DNA from: Moheibacter lacus
GTDB lineage: Bacteria; Bacteroidota; Bacteroidia; Flavobacteriales; Weeksellaceae
Direction: 5' to 3'
Assembly: GCF_014042165.1 (NCBI RefSeq)
Contig: NZ_JACDZE010000001.1
Location: 1,448,595-1,512,594, forward strand
DNA: 64,000 nucleotides
Positions 62,783 to 64,000 of this stretch are shown here, in pieces (the stretch's first letter is position 1; each line of letters begins with the position of its first letter). The position numbers and the translations under genes were made by a program. The notes under the pieces are model-generated. The model saw nothing but the letters and a program-made list of their open reading frames with translations. It was not told the origin of the DNA and searched no databases.

Positions 62783-64000
62783 AAATTTATTGGTTAGAGG
62801 TTATGTGGTTGGCTTCGGGCTTTTGCTGATTGCCATTGGGGTTTTGTATTCCATGGTGAAAATTCAAATTGCGGAAGGTCAAAAGCTAGATGATTTCGCA
62901 CAGCAAAACTTTCGATTGTCTACAGAATCAGCTGAAAGAGGAAATCTCTATGCTTCAGATGGAGATTTGCTGGCAACAACTGTTACCATTCACAATATTT
63001 ATTTAGATTTAACTGTAGTCAAAGACGAATTATTTGAAGCAGAAGTTGGGGTGTTATCAGATTCACTTTCTCGTATGTTTCAAAAGCCGGCAGCTTATTT
63101 CGAACAAAAATTAAGAGCAGAAAGAAAAAAGAAAAATAGATACATGACCTTGATAAAAGGGTTGGATTATCAAGATTATTTACGGATCAAATCATTTCCA
63201 ATTTTTAGAGAAGGACAAAACAAAGGCGGATTTATCCATGAAACCAAACCCAAAAGGGAATTGGTGTTGGAAGATGTCGGGGCAAGGACGATAGGGTACG
63301 ATGATAGTCGCGGAAAAACAGGTTTGGAAGGTGCTTATTCGCATGAATTAGCAGGAAGAGAAGGTAAGCGATGGGAACAGTTTATGGGGCGTGGACAATG
63401 GAAGCCATTTAAGTCTTGGGAACAAGAACCGGTAAATGGTTCAAATGTTTATACCACTATAGATGCTGGAATGCAGATTGCGGCTTATGCAGCATTGCAA
63501 GAGCAATTGATTGAATTTCAAGCGGAATATGGTTGCGTAGCTGTGATGGAAGTGGAAACCGGGAAGATTAGGGCAATCGTTAATTTGAAAAGAATTACAG
63601 ATTCGGTTTATTCGGATGTTTACAACTATGTGGTGGGAGAAGGTTCAGAGCCTGGCTCAACTTTTAAAACGGTTTCGATATTGGCAGGGTTAGAAAATGA
63701 AAAATTCACACCTGAAACCACTGTAAATACCGGTAATGGATCCTATCGATTGTACAATAGAACCATCAGAGACACACATGGTTATGGGACTATTGATGTT
63801 GAAAAGATTTTAGTAAAATCTTCAAACATCGGAACGGCTAAATTGATCAATGCCGGATATGGAAGTGATCCGCAAGAATATTTTGATCAATTGGAAAAAT
63901 GGAATTTAACGAAACCATTGGGGATCGATATTCAAGGTGAAGCCACGCCTCAATTCCACAAGCCAACTGACCCCAACTGGAGCAATATTACACTTCCTGT
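62766..64000 (+). CDS. ftsI: Penicillin-binding protein 3 (FtsI), N-terminal part
   Basis: Septal transpeptidase, cut by the right edge of the window after 411 codons; no stop is reached. The ATG at 62766 lies inside the last codons of ftsL in another frame. One membrane helix (about residues 13-33) precedes the dimerisation domain with SAERGNLYASDGDLLATTV, followed by the transpeptidase domain with the nucleophile Ser298 in PGSTFKT and SSNIG as the second motif. Together with mrdA, the window holds both the elongation and the division transpeptidase. Confidence 0.95.
   Translation, partial: MIKNRKNLLVRGYVVGFGLLLIAIGVLYSMVKIQIAEGQKLDDFAQQNFRLSTESAERGNLYASDGDLLATTVTIHNIYLDLTVVKDELFEAEVGVLSDSLSRMFQKPAAYFEQKLRAERKKKNRYMTLIKGLDYQDYLRIKSFPIFREGQNKGGFIHETKPKRELVLEDVGARTIGYDDSRGKTGLEGAYSHELAGREGKRWEQFMGRGQWKPFKSWEQEPVNGSNVYTTIDAGMQIAAYAALQEQLIEFQAEYGCVAVMEVETGKIRAIVNLKRITDSVYSDVYNYVVGEGSEPGSTFKTVSILAGLENEKFTPETTVNTGNGSYRLYNRTIRDTHGYGTIDVEKILVKSSNIGTAKLINAGYGSDPQEYFDQLEKWNLTKPLGIDIQGEATPQFHKPTDPNWSNITLP

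Overview
The window is a chromosomal segment of a member of the Bacteroidetes, most likely class Flavobacteriia (order Flavobacteriales; I would not name a genus). The evidence is: type A C-terminal sorting domains of the type IX secretion system (T9SS), many promoters of the Bacteroidetes form TTTG-N19-TAnnTTTG, weak Shine-Dalgarno use, a type III glutamine synthetase, DUF2851, DUF3467 and DUF3347 proteins, paired XerC/XerD recombinases, and AT-rich DNA. I see no CRISPR array, insertion sequence, prophage or rRNA operon.

Region 1 (1-9500) holds mostly housekeeping genes: the end of glutamine synthetase III, a T9SS-secreted adhesin-like protein, release factor 1 (prfA), DUF2851 overlapping a PspC protein, a membrane-anchored double helix-hairpin-helix protein, an acyl-CoA dehydrogenase, then rpsU, xerC and hpf. 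Region 2 (9500-23800) is the core gene-expression cluster tRNA-Thr/Tyr/Gly/Thr-tuf-tRNA-Trp-secE-nusG-rplKAJL-rpoBC plus a DUF3467 gene. Its tRNA order before tuf is the same as at the E. coli tufB locus. Several spacers carry long imperfect inverted repeats built from 7-base units.

Region 3 (23800-26100) is the most plastic part. Two lipoprotein genes with nearly identical 3' ends flank a remnant of an Rhs-type polymorphic toxin tip that contains two opposite single-base frameshifts. REP-like palindromes border the block. Region 4 (26100-35200) has a 2-oxoacid dehydrogenase E2, a copper-handling set on the minus strand (Cys-rich protein, HMA-DUF3347 lipoprotein, multicopper oxidase with a barrel-like tail), and a minus-strand trio in which two diheme cytochrome c lipoproteins flank a T9SS-secreted FG-GAP/UnbV protein.

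Region 5 (35200-51100) holds an Smr protein, a large M1-peptidase-like protein without its zinc ligands, xerD, a ParE-type toxin-antitoxin pair, an S41 protease, dCMP deaminase, a PDZ aspartyl protease, the rod-shape operon mreBCD-mrdA-rodA, an NlpC/P60 hydrolase and an O-methyltransferase. Region 6 (51100-64000) holds the 3-oxoacid CoA-transferase subunits, small hypothetical genes including a 58-residue CPXCG protein, an ABC permease, the Prc protease, surE, a helical lipoprotein, aroQ, engB, an alpha/beta hydrolase, and the start of the division and cell-wall cluster mraZ-rsmH-ftsL-ftsI. ftsI runs off the window. The mraZ promoter has a clear candidate MraZ operator, and this argues for a TTG start rather than the longer GTG reading frame.

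The best candidates for something undescribed are the cytochrome/UnbV/cytochrome operon, the heptad-built spacer repeats, and the toxin fossil between recombining immunity-like genes. All calls come from reading the sequence; no database search was run.
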